From an uncultured Cytophagales bacterium (lineage in GTDB: Bacteria > Bacteroidota > Bacteroidia > Cytophagales > Cyclobacteriaceae), in NCBI GenBank assembly GCA_913057175.1, contig CAJXNP010000009.1:186001-250000 (forward strand): a stretch of DNA of 64,000 bases, read 5' to 3'. The position numbers were made by a program, and so were the translations under genes. Under the pieces are notes generated by a model. That model saw only the letters and a program-made list of their open reading frames with translations. It ran no database searches and had not been told where the DNA came from. Below, piece after piece: positions 37,430-45,835 of the stretch. How positions within the stretch are numbered: the stretch's first letter is position 1; each line of letters opens with the position of its first letter.

Positions 37430-37879
37430 ATGTCGAAAGTCGAAGATTTCTTGTCGTCAATAGATGAGAAAGAAATTGTTGAAGCCATTCGCAAGGCAGA
37501 ATTAAAGACTTCAGGTGAGATCCGCGTACATATCGAAGCTTCAACGGAAAAAGATCCGTTTCAGCACGCTGTCGAAGTTTTTCACTATCTGAAAATGGAT
37601 AACACCAAGGAATCCAACGGTGTGATCATTTATATTGCCGTGGAGTCCAAAGTATTTGTCATCTACGGGGATAAAGGCATCAATGAGGTTGTCCCTGAGA
37701 ATTTCTGGAGCAGCACCAAAGACATCATGCAGGAACATTTTAAAAAAGGTGAATTCAAAGAGGGGATCATTGCCGGCGTAACCAAAGCTGGGGAACAACT
37801 TCAAAAGTTCTTTCCATGGCAGCACGGCGATGTAAACGAACTTCCGGACAGCATTTCGAAAGGAGATGACGATGAGTAG
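37430..37879 (+). CDS. TPM domain protein
   Basis: The 149 residues hold a TPM (TLP18.3/Psb32/MOLO-1) domain without signal peptide: GEIRVHIEASTEKDP, ESNGVIIYIAVESKVFVIYGDKGINEVVPENFW, and EGIIAGVTKAGEQL. TPM domains occur in chloroplast photosystem-repair phosphatases and bacterial membrane proteins. The gene is two bases after lemA and overlaps the next TPM gene. Confidence 0.85.
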   Translation: MSKVEDFLSSIDEKEIVEAIRKAELKTSGEIRVHIEASTEKDPFQHAVEVFHYLKMDNTKESNGVIIYIAVESKVFVIYGDKGINEVVPENFWSSTKDIMQEHFKKGEFKEGIIAGVTKAGEQLQKFFPWQHGDVNELPDSISKGDDDE

Positions 37880-38687
37880 ATTTTTAAGTCTTTTTATCAT
37901 CTGCATTTTTTCAGCTCAGGTAGGTTTTGGACAATTTCAAATTCCGGAGAAGCCCAAAGAAGAGAGTTTACAAACGAGTGTTTATGATTATGTAAATCTT
38001 CTGTCACCATCCGAAAAATCCACGCTTGAGAACAAGCTGATCAGGTATTCCGACACGACCTCCACACAAATCGTTGTGGCAATTATTTCGAGTACGGAAG
38101 GTGAAAATATCAATTTTCTCGGTGCCCAGTGGGGCCAGGAATGGGGAATAGGCCAGGAAAAAGAGGATAATGGCGTGTTGATTTTGTTGGCCAAAGATGA
38201 CCGACAAATTGCTATCAATACAGGATATGGTGTTGAGCATCTACTGACAGACGCCCTCTCCAAGCGAATCATTGAAAATGTTATTTTACCAGAGTTCAGG
38301 CAAGGGCGTTATTATGAAGGATTGAACCGAGGAGCAGATGTAATTTTCCAGGTATTAACCGGGGAATACAAAGGAACCCGACAGGAAGATTCTAATGCAC
38401 CGTCGTATGGGAGCCTGATATTTCTGTTCTTCATATTCATTCTCATCATGTATTTCTTGTCCAGACGAGGAGGCAGAGGAGGTGGGAAAGGTGGAAACAG
38501 GGGTAGAGGTTCTGGAATGGATCTGATGGACATCATCGTGCTAAGCAGTCTTGGGCGTGGTGGGTTTGGGGGTGGCAGTGGTGGTTTCGGAGGAGGAGGA
38601 GGAAGCTTTGGTGGTGGCGGAGGTGGCTTCGGCGGCGGATTTGGTGGAGGTGGCTTCGGTGGAGGTGGTGCCAGCGGAGGGTGGTAA
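37872..38687 (+). CDS. TPM domain membrane protein with glycine-rich tail
   Basis: From ATG at 37872 (37866 is also possible) the 271 residues run: signal peptide ending FG, TPM domain (about 35-165, with VVAIISSTEGE, DDRQIAINTGYGVEHLLTD and ILPEFRQGRYYEGL), a membrane helix (about 180-197, LIFLFFIFILIMYFL), and a glycine-rich tail of GGGFGG repeats ending GGASGGW, as in YgcG-like proteins. It overlaps the preceding gene, completing the LemA-TPM-TPM unit. Confidence 0.88.
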   Translation: MSRFLSLFIICIFSAQVGFGQFQIPEKPKEESLQTSVYDYVNLLSPSEKSTLENKLIRYSDTTSTQIVVAIISSTEGENINFLGAQWGQEWGIGQEKEDNGVLILLAKDDRQIAINTGYGVEHLLTDALSKRIIENVILPEFRQGRYYEGLNRGADVIFQVLTGEYKGTRQEDSNAPSYGSLIFLFFIFILIMYFLSRRGGRGGGKGGNRGRGSGMDLMDIIVLSSLGRGGFGGGSGGFGGGGGSFGGGGGGFGGGFGGGGFGGGGASGGW

Positions 38688-38780
38688 AATCCGGGTTTTC
38701 AGAAATAATTCATTCGTTTTACTCCATAATATTTAGTAACTTATTAAATATTCTCTTAAGGCCATTTCACCAAAAATAGC

Positions 38781-39761
38781 ATGCTTAAATCCACTATCCT
38801 TATTTTGCTTTTAACATGGTCATTAATCGGCCAATCTCAGGAAACCAAACTCCATCTTGTTTCAGATGTGTGGCCTCCTTTTACCAATGTTCCCGGACAA
38901 CAAGCGTTTGCCATTGAGCTGGTGAAGGAATCCCTTAACAGATCAGGTGTCATCGTTCAAAATGAAGTAATTGAAGATGTTAACATCACAAATTATATAA
39001 ATGAAAAGAAATTCGATGGTAGTTCTGCTCTCTGGCGCAGCGCTGACAGGGAAAAAACACTGATATTTTCAGCTCCCTATCTTCAAAATCAACTGGTACT
39101 GGTTGGAAAAAAGGGAAGTGACGTAAGTGCAGCTTCGTTTTCAGAGTTAAAAGGTAAAAAGGTCGCAATAGTCAACTATTACGATTACGGATCATCTGTT
39201 GATGAAGCTAGTCAGGTTGAATTCATTAAAGGCGTAAATCAGCAAAAGAATCTCGACAAACTTTTGAAAGGGGAGGTGGATTACATATTGGTAGATGCGC
39301 TGATGATTCAATACCTGTTAAATTATCAATCGGAAGAAGTCGAAAAGTACCTGGAGGTTGGCGAACATCCACTTGTCAGAAGGTCACTCCACTTTGCCCT
39401 GAGAAAGGACGTGCCAAATGCAAAAGAAATAATAGAACAATTCAACAAAGAGGTAGTCAATATGGTTGTGGATGGTTCCTATAACAGGATCCTGCAAATC
39501 AATTGGATCAGGGCTGATGTTGATGGAGACGGCCGGTTAGAGATGGTCCAGGGAGGAAGGCAAGCTGGAATGGATGCACCTACCAGTAGTTATGATGTTT
39601 GGCTGGTCAATTCAAATGGGGCCGAAACAGATTATTCCGATGAATTTTATGTCGATGGAAACTTTTACGAGAACTGGGATAATATTCCCCAGGAATATAA
39701 ATCTGCCCCCATCACCCAGGAAGATGTGCAAAAAGTGACAATATTGGATTTTAATTTTTAG
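38781..39761 (+). CDS. Family 3 solute-binding protein-like with C-terminal Ca-loop-like extension
   Basis: A 326-residue exported protein (signal ending SQ near 20) whose first 245 residues follow the periplasmic amino-acid-binding protein fold (WPPFTNVPG, ELVKESLNRSG, ELKGKKVAIVNYYDYG, YILVDALMIQYLL, ALRKDVPNAKEI). The last 80 residues add DVDGDGRLEMVQGG, which fits a D-x-D-x-D-G calcium-loop pattern, and then a segment of unknown role. There is no ABC permease or ATPase adjacent, so it is an orphan binding or sensor protein. Confidence 0.8.
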   Translation: MLKSTILILLLTWSLIGQSQETKLHLVSDVWPPFTNVPGQQAFAIELVKESLNRSGVIVQNEVIEDVNITNYINEKKFDGSSALWRSADREKTLIFSAPYLQNQLVLVGKKGSDVSAASFSELKGKKVAIVNYYDYGSSVDEASQVEFIKGVNQQKNLDKLLKGEVDYILVDALMIQYLLNYQSEEVEKYLEVGEHPLVRRSLHFALRKDVPNAKEIIEQFNKEVVNMVVDGSYNRILQINWIRADVDGDGRLEMVQGGRQAGMDAPTSSYDVWLVNSNGAETDYSDEFYVDGNFYENWDNIPQEYKSAPITQEDVQKVTILDFNF

Positions 39762-39766
39762 ATTGA

Positions 39767-41887
39767 TTATTTCATCAGACTCATGGCAAATCCTCCCCCT
39801 TCAGCCAGGTGAACCGTTAACTCAGATTCATTGGTAATGGTCATCTGATCGATTTTGTAACTTGTTGGATTTTTATCCCAATGGGCATCATCACCATCTC
39901 TGTAGAGAGATGCCTTGTATTCTATCCCGTCGGAAAGGAAATTAAAATTGATCGAAATGTCTCTGCTGTTTTCATCCGTAATGCTTCCAATAAACCAATT
40001 GCCGGTTTCCCTTTCCTCACGTGCGATGGTGACAAAATCTCCAACCTCTCCATTTAACACCTTAGTTTGCTCCCAATCTACACCAACATCTCGGATGAAC
40101 TGAAATGCCGGATGACCTTCGTAACTTTCAGGAAGATCGCAAGCCATCTGAATCGGACTATATATGACAACATACAAGGCAAGCTGCTGGGAAAGTGTAG
40201 TATTGATCTGATTGTTTTCTTTATATGGTGACAATTTGATATTGAATACTCCCGGAGTGAAATCGATGGGTCCTGCCAGCATTCTGGTAAAAGCAACGAT
40301 AGGAAGATGCTCAGGAGGGTTTCCTCCATCTGACGCCCAGGCATTAAATTCCTGTCCGCGGAGCCCCTCCCTGGCAATGGCATTGGGATACGTTCTTCTG
40401 ATGCCTGTTGCCTTTATAGGTTCATGTGCATTGATTGCAACTTGTGTATCTGCCCCCTTTAGCAATACACGTCGATAGTGGTTAACCATCCATTGTCCGT
40501 GATGATATTCTCCTTTTGGAATGATCTTTCCAACATAGCCGGTTTTCACCGAATGGATGCCTAATTTTTGCATCAACGCATAGGCTGTATCGAGTTGCTT
40601 TTCATAGGTACGTGGTGCAGCTGAAGTTTCGTGGTGCATGATTAACTCAACACCCTTTTCTTTACCATATTTCACCACCTCCTTCAGATCATAATCAGCG
40701 TATGGAGTGACAAAATCAAATACACCTTCTCGGTCCACAAAACCGATCCAGTGGTCCCATCCAGTATTCCAGCCCTCCACCAATACCCCGGTGATATTGT
40801 TTTGGGAGGCAAAATCAATGTATCGTTTGGCATTTTCGGTTGTTGCGCCATGCTTGCTGCCACTTGCCTGGCTTGTTGTGTAGGTGGTCATGTCCTGAGT
40901 TGCCTCCATGTCCCAGGTGGATTTTCCCAGATGCATTTCCCACCAGATTCCCACATATTTTTTTGGCTTGAACCAGCTGACATCACCTAGCTTGTTCGGT
41001 TCATTCAGGTTGACGATGAGTTTTGATTCAATCAGATCGCCAGCTTTTTCAGCAATTTGAATGGTTCGCCAGGGTGTGTGGAAGGGAAGTTCCCGTTTCA
41101 CCTTATAACCCAGGCGATCTGAACCGACCAGCTCACTTTGAAAAGCCAGATTCTCCTTGTCTGCTTTCAAGGTCATATCCGCATAATTTGTCAGATTAGC
41201 CTCATGGAAACTTAAATGAAGTCCAGCTTCTGTTCGCATAGTAACGGGAGTATTCACAGCATTTTCAGGAATATAAGTTTGTGCCAGATCGGGATGATCT
41301 CTTTTGCTGATGGCATCGATCTCTGAAAATTTTGTTGTGTTGTAAAGATGTTCGTATATGTCCCAGTCACCGGGAATCCACCAGCAGGAGTGATCGCCTG
41401 CTAATTTGAATTGCGTATTTTCGTCCATGATCACGATGGAATCGACACCATTCTGTTCGGGAAATTGATAGCGAAATCCAATGCCATCATCGTAAGCTTT
41501 AAAAATGACATTTATTTTTCTCTTTGGCTCTTTTTCTTCTCCCAGAGAAATGATCAGTTCATTGAAATTATCTTTTACCGTTCGTTGTTCTCCCCACGGC
41601 ATTTCCCAGTATTCATCCTGCGATCTGGTGCTGGTTTTAAGTATTTTTAATTGACCGTTGAGGGAAGGTTGCTCCTGAAAATCAAAATTTGCCAGTTGGG
41701 AAGTATCAATCACAATCTTTTCGTCATGAAGAACCTTATAATGCGGAGTGCCATTTTCGTCCAATATAAACTCGATTACATTTTTCCCGTCCGGTGACGA
41801 AACTTTATAGTAAGATTTTTCCGGTGAACAGCTCATGCTAAAGAGAAATAGAATGATAATAAGAAGGTGTTGAATGTTTAATTTCAT
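39767..41887 (-). CDS. GH97 family alpha-glucosidase-like lipoprotein (SusB type)
   Basis: From ATG at 41887 the protein has 706 residues with a lipobox (FSMSC). An earlier ATG at 41920 would mask it. The GH97 layout is an N-terminal beta-sandwich (about 25-280), barrel (about 300-580) and C-terminal sandwich. Three glutamates, E420 (MHHETS), E489 (INAHEPIK) and E513 (RGQE), have intervals of 69 and 24, matching my recollection of the catalytic E439, E508 and E532 of Bacteroides SusB, an inverting alpha-glucosidase. Retaining GH97 galactosidases lack this set. A gene with a five-base gap from the binding-protein stop is convergent with it. Confidence 0.9.
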   Translation of the reverse strand: MKLNIQHLLIIILFLFSMSCSPEKSYYKVSSPDGKNVIEFILDENGTPHYKVLHDEKIVIDTSQLANFDFQEQPSLNGQLKILKTSTRSQDEYWEMPWGEQRTVKDNFNELIISLGEEKEPKRKINVIFKAYDDGIGFRYQFPEQNGVDSIVIMDENTQFKLAGDHSCWWIPGDWDIYEHLYNTTKFSEIDAISKRDHPDLAQTYIPENAVNTPVTMRTEAGLHLSFHEANLTNYADMTLKADKENLAFQSELVGSDRLGYKVKRELPFHTPWRTIQIAEKAGDLIESKLIVNLNEPNKLGDVSWFKPKKYVGIWWEMHLGKSTWDMEATQDMTTYTTSQASGSKHGATTENAKRYIDFASQNNITGVLVEGWNTGWDHWIGFVDREGVFDFVTPYADYDLKEVVKYGKEKGVELIMHHETSAAPRTYEKQLDTAYALMQKLGIHSVKTGYVGKIIPKGEYHHGQWMVNHYRRVLLKGADTQVAINAHEPIKATGIRRTYPNAIAREGLRGQEFNAWASDGGNPPEHLPIVAFTRMLAGPIDFTPGVFNIKLSPYKENNQINTTLSQQLALYVVIYSPIQMACDLPESYEGHPAFQFIRDVGVDWEQTKVLNGEVGDFVTIAREERETGNWFIGSITDENSRDISINFNFLSDGIEYKASLYRDGDDAHWDKNPTSYKIDQMTITNESELTVHLAEGGGFAMSLMK

Positions 41888-42115
41888 TTTAGGACTTTTT
41901 GAATTGACTCCTGATGGCATTCAAGGTTTTGAGGGGAATGATATCATTGAAGTTAGTGAATTCTTTTAAAATGAATACCGGTATGGTCATAAGATTTTAA
42001 GATCTGATTGCTAGAAGAAATAGCGATAAAGTTGTCTCGGCAGTCATAAGATCGATCGTGGCAGGTATTTAAGCGTTCGATTGAAATTTATTGAATGTAT
42101 TTTCGTTTACCCAAC

Positions 42116-42805
42116 ATGAAAATCCTCAACCTGATTCCCATCATTCTCTATTTGTTGCTACTCTCTTCTGAATCAAATGCTCAGCTTTTTCGACCCTATA
42201 AATGTGGTCCAGTTTTAAAAAAAGATAATATTCAGATGTTTGATACTTTAAATCAATACCTGGATATCAAACCTGGTGATACATTTGCTGAAATTGGTGC
42301 TTCAAGTGGATACTATGACGGAGCGATGGCTGTTTACCTGGATAATGTGACTTTTTATCTTCAGGACATCGACGAGGCTTGTTTGAATGAAAAGAATCTG
42401 GACAAACTTTTAAAGTATTATTCAAAATTCCGTGAGACTCCGATACGTCAAACCAACAAATTTTACATCTCGATAGGAACTGACACCCATACTAATCTTC
42501 CCGAAAATTCAATCGATGTTATCTACTCAAATGCCACCTACCATGTTTTGGCTTATCCCGATTCCATTTTAGCGGACCTGCACAAAAGTCTGAAAGCTGA
42601 TGGGACTATTTCTATCCGGGACCAATTTAACCTTACCGACGAAGTTAAATACTGTAGCGACAAAAGTTGCGGGCATCCATTGGCCACCAAAGAAGAATTC
42701 ATGACTTCCATGACAAGAAGTGGCTTTGTCCTGATCGATGAAACAGATCAGTTTGGCTATCCGGTTTATAAATTCAGGAAAGCTGCTGATAATCCATCTG
42801 ATTAA
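42116..42805 (+). CDS. Exported class I SAM-dependent methyltransferase-like protein
   Basis: From ATG at 42116 the protein has 229 residues and begins with a signal peptide (about 1-24, ending SNAQ). The body is a class I methyltransferase fold with motif I as GDTFAEIGASSGYY, an acidic D-I-D-E second-strand end and IDVIYSNATYHVLAYP as motif IV, then DGTISIRDQFN. A methyltransferase with a signal peptide is odd because SAM is cytoplasmic. It may be inactive or bind another ligand. The upstream ATG at 42095 would only lengthen the leader. Confidence 0.75.
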   Translation: MKILNLIPIILYLLLLSSESNAQLFRPYKCGPVLKKDNIQMFDTLNQYLDIKPGDTFAEIGASSGYYDGAMAVYLDNVTFYLQDIDEACLNEKNLDKLLKYYSKFRETPIRQTNKFYISIGTDTHTNLPENSIDVIYSNATYHVLAYPDSILADLHKSLKADGTISIRDQFNLTDEVKYCSDKSCGHPLATKEEFMTSMTRSGFVLIDETDQFGYPVYKFRKAADNPSD

Positions 42806-42854
42806 TTTATATCGTATTCTTTCCTATATTGGTAGTACTATTTAACAGACTGCC

Positions 42855-43727
42855 ATGAAATCTTTTTTACCCTTTCAATTTACTTTAATCTTTTTTCTCC
42901 TTACGACAGATAGCTATTCCCAGGAAGAATACATTCTTGGTCCTGAGTCAAAACGAAAGGAAGGTGTGCCCCAGGGAACTGTTACAATGCACACTTTTCA
43001 CAGTGAACTGTATAACAACTATCGGGAATATTATGTTTATGTGCCTGCGCAATACGATTCTACCCTACCGGCAGCGCTTATGGTTTTTCAGGATGGACAT
43101 GCTTATGTGAGTGAAGAAGGAGATTTCAGGGTTCCGGTCGTTTTGGATAACCTGATCCATCAAGGCGAATTGCCGGTAATAATTGGACTCTTTGTCAATC
43201 CTGGCCATCGGACTCAGGAACTTCCGGAAAATCGTTTCAGAAGCAGCAACCGAAGTGACGAATACGATGAGATGAGCGATCGCTATGTTACTTTTCTAAT
43301 AGATGAAATGATTCCCGAATTGGAGAAAAAATACTATTTGACACAAGAACCAAAAATGCGCGCCATATGCGGTCTTTCATCAGGTGGAATTTGCGCATTT
43401 ACAGCTGCCTGGCAACGGCCTGATTATTTTCATAAGGTACTTAGCCATATTGGTAGCTTTACAAATATTAGAGGAGGAGATGAGTACCCCGGATTGATCA
43501 GGAGAAGTGCTAAAAAGGACATTAAAGTCTTTCTCCAGGATGGGTCAAATGACCTTAATCTTGTCTTCGGGAACTGGTGGCTTAGCAACCTCCAAATGGA
43601 ATCTGCTTTAAAATTTAAAGACTATGATTATAAATTTATTGGAGGAACAGGTGGTCACGACGGAAAACATGGTGGAGCGATATTTCCAGAGTCCCTGATA
43701 TGGCTATGGAGTGATACCTTGGATTAA
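42855..43727 (+). CDS. Exported esterase-like alpha/beta hydrolase
   Basis: A 290-residue exported protein (signal about 1-22) of the enterochelin-esterase/esterase D type: YVYVPAQYDSTLPAALMVFQDG, VIIGLFVNPGHRT, CGLSSGGIC with nucleophile S175, and a C-terminal GGTGGHDGKHGG carrying the likely histidine. Such enzymes split esters of sugars, siderophores or plant-polymer acyl groups. Linkage to carbohydrate genes makes an acyl-sugar esterase plausible, but this is inference. Confidence 0.83.
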   Translation: MKSFLPFQFTLIFFLLTTDSYSQEEYILGPESKRKEGVPQGTVTMHTFHSELYNNYREYYVYVPAQYDSTLPAALMVFQDGHAYVSEEGDFRVPVVLDNLIHQGELPVIIGLFVNPGHRTQELPENRFRSSNRSDEYDEMSDRYVTFLIDEMIPELEKKYYLTQEPKMRAICGLSSGGICAFTAAWQRPDYFHKVLSHIGSFTNIRGGDEYPGLIRRSAKKDIKVFLQDGSNDLNLVFGNWWLSNLQMESALKFKDYDYKFIGGTGGHDGKHGGAIFPESLIWLWSDTLD

Positions 43728-43912
43728 TTTTGGACATTTGTATAAACCATTCGTTTTTAAAATCATTAACCTTCCGGGATATATTACATTCGAGGGTTAT
43801 TTCCTGACTCAACCGGGTATATAGTTTTAAATTAAAGTTGGCTTTCATAAAATAGTAACTACTTTTTCGGGAGCCTGAAAACGTTGAAGATTTTTTACTT
43901 AAAACTTTTTTG

Positions 43913-45835
43913 ATGATTCGTTTTTTTATTCTGGTAGTGGGGTTGATGGTTGGCTTTTCCTCTTTGCAAGCACAAAAAATAAGCGAAGGCTATCTTCAGA
44001 AAGCTGAAGAGTTACGGCAACACTACGAAAAGGACGATGTGGTCCTGTTGAAAAATAAATCAGAATTCACGTTTAATTTTAACGTTTCCAGTCAGATTGT
44101 TCAGGTTAAGGAAACCGAAGATTACCAATACCTGGCATTGAATAGCCGCGCTTCTTTCACCAAGCGAATTTACTTTAATGATCATGTTAAGATCAATTCA
44201 TATTCCATCAAATCAGATCGCGGCAAAAATCTGGATCATGAGAAATTTTGTGGCCATTATGAGAGTGATGGCATATTTTACTCAGATGCCCAGGTGTGCG
44301 GATACATGTATGATATGCCACAAAAAGGAAGTTTTGTCAATTTTACTTCCGAAAAAACATACGATGATCCACGGTATCTTACGAAGGTTTTCTTCCATGA
44401 TGAGCACCCTTCAGAATACCGTGAAATCGTCATTCATGTTCCTGCAAATGTAGAAGTAGAAATTGTTGAATTTAATTTTGATAATTATCGGATAGAAAAA
44501 GAGGTTGAGACAACAGATGGGGAACAAAACTACCAAACCTATAGATATTCAATCACGGATCTGGATACCTATCCCAGGGATGAAAATGTTCCCGGGTACA
44601 GCCACTTTCTTCCCCACCTGGTCATCTTGACTAAATCCTATCAGGTTGGAGCTGAAACAAAGAAAATATTGTCATGCACAGACGATGTTTATGATTGGTA
44701 TGCATCCCTGGTTGACAGGGTTAAAAATGATCAGACTTCGCTCGAAGAAATTGTTGAAAAGGTGATTTCTCATAAAGAATCGGATGAGGAAAAGATCAAA
44801 TCCATCTATTACTGGGTTCAGGACAATATCAAATACATAGCCTTTGAGGATGGCTTGGCTGCATATGTGCCTGAGGATGCTCAGACAGTTTTTTACAACC
44901 GATATGGAGACTGCAAGGGAATGGCAAATATCACTAAAGCCATGCTAAAAATTGCTGGTTTTGATGCGCGATTGACATGGATTGGAACAAACAGTCTGCC
45001 TTATACTTATGATATTCCGTCCCTGGCGGTTGACAATCATATGATCTGCTATGTGCTGGCTGGAGATAAAAGATACATTCTGGACGCAACTGAAAAATAC
45101 AATCCCATTAACCTGAATGCTGAGCGGATCCAGGGAAAACAAATTCTGGTGGAAAATGGCAAAAGCTATTTTATGGACTCTATTCCCAGAGAACCATTAG
45201 CCAGGTACCTGGAGTCCAACGATCTGGTCTACACACTTTCAGAAAATGGTTTGAATGTCACAGGGAAGGCGGCCTACATTGGCGAGTACAAAAAAATATT
45301 AATGAATGTTCGTCAGATCATCAAGAGTGAAGATGAGGAAAAATTTATCAAAACGCTGGTCTCAGGAGATGCCAAACTTGATCACGTTGATATCAAATCA
45401 TTTAGTCCGTTTGATCGGGACAAAGCGCTGGAAATCAATTACGAGGTTTCCCTGTCAAAGAATGTCAACGTCTTTGACAATGAAACGTACCTGGATTTTG
45501 ATTTCAACAAAGACTTTATGAATTATGAGATGGAAGATGATCGGGAGTCTCCTTTTTTCTTTGACAGCAGGGTCAACCGCAGAATGATCGCCGAAATGGC
45601 GTTACCGGCCGGCACAACACTAAGCTACAAGCCCGAAAACCTTACTATCGAAACGGATTATTATAAGTTCAACCTTCAATATGAATTGAAAGAGAACAAG
45701 CTATTCTATACAAAGGAAATACAGATTTTTAACAATATCCTGCCGGTTTCTGAATTTGAAAACTGGAATTCAGCAATCGTCAAATTAAATGACTTTTATA
45801 ATGAGCAGATCATTCTTAAGACCAGCAATCAGTAG
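43913..45835 (+). CDS. DUF3857 transglutaminase-like exported protein
   Basis: The 640 residues begin with a signal peptide (to about LQAQ). An N-terminal DUF3857 region (about 30-270) is followed by a transglutaminase-like core in which YGDCKGMANITKAML supplies the cysteine, DNHMICYVL the histidine and LDATEKYN the aspartate. These proteins are frequent in Bacteroidota and their targets are unknown. A TTG start three bases upstream (43910) is possible. Its last 35 bases overlap the next gene. Confidence 0.85.
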   Translation: MIRFFILVVGLMVGFSSLQAQKISEGYLQKAEELRQHYEKDDVVLLKNKSEFTFNFNVSSQIVQVKETEDYQYLALNSRASFTKRIYFNDHVKINSYSIKSDRGKNLDHEKFCGHYESDGIFYSDAQVCGYMYDMPQKGSFVNFTSEKTYDDPRYLTKVFFHDEHPSEYREIVIHVPANVEVEIVEFNFDNYRIEKEVETTDGEQNYQTYRYSITDLDTYPRDENVPGYSHFLPHLVILTKSYQVGAETKKILSCTDDVYDWYASLVDRVKNDQTSLEEIVEKVISHKESDEEKIKSIYYWVQDNIKYIAFEDGLAAYVPEDAQTVFYNRYGDCKGMANITKAMLKIAGFDARLTWIGTNSLPYTYDIPSLAVDNHMICYVLAGDKRYILDATEKYNPINLNAERIQGKQILVENGKSYFMDSIPREPLARYLESNDLVYTLSENGLNVTGKAAYIGEYKKILMNVRQIIKSEDEEKFIKTLVSGDAKLDHVDIKSFSPFDRDKALEINYEVSLSKNVNVFDNETYLDFDFNKDFMNYEMEDDRESPFFFDSRVNRRMIAEMALPAGTTLSYKPENLTIETDYYKFNLQYELKENKLFYTKEIQIFNNILPVSEFENWNSAIVKLNDFYNEQIILKTSNQ

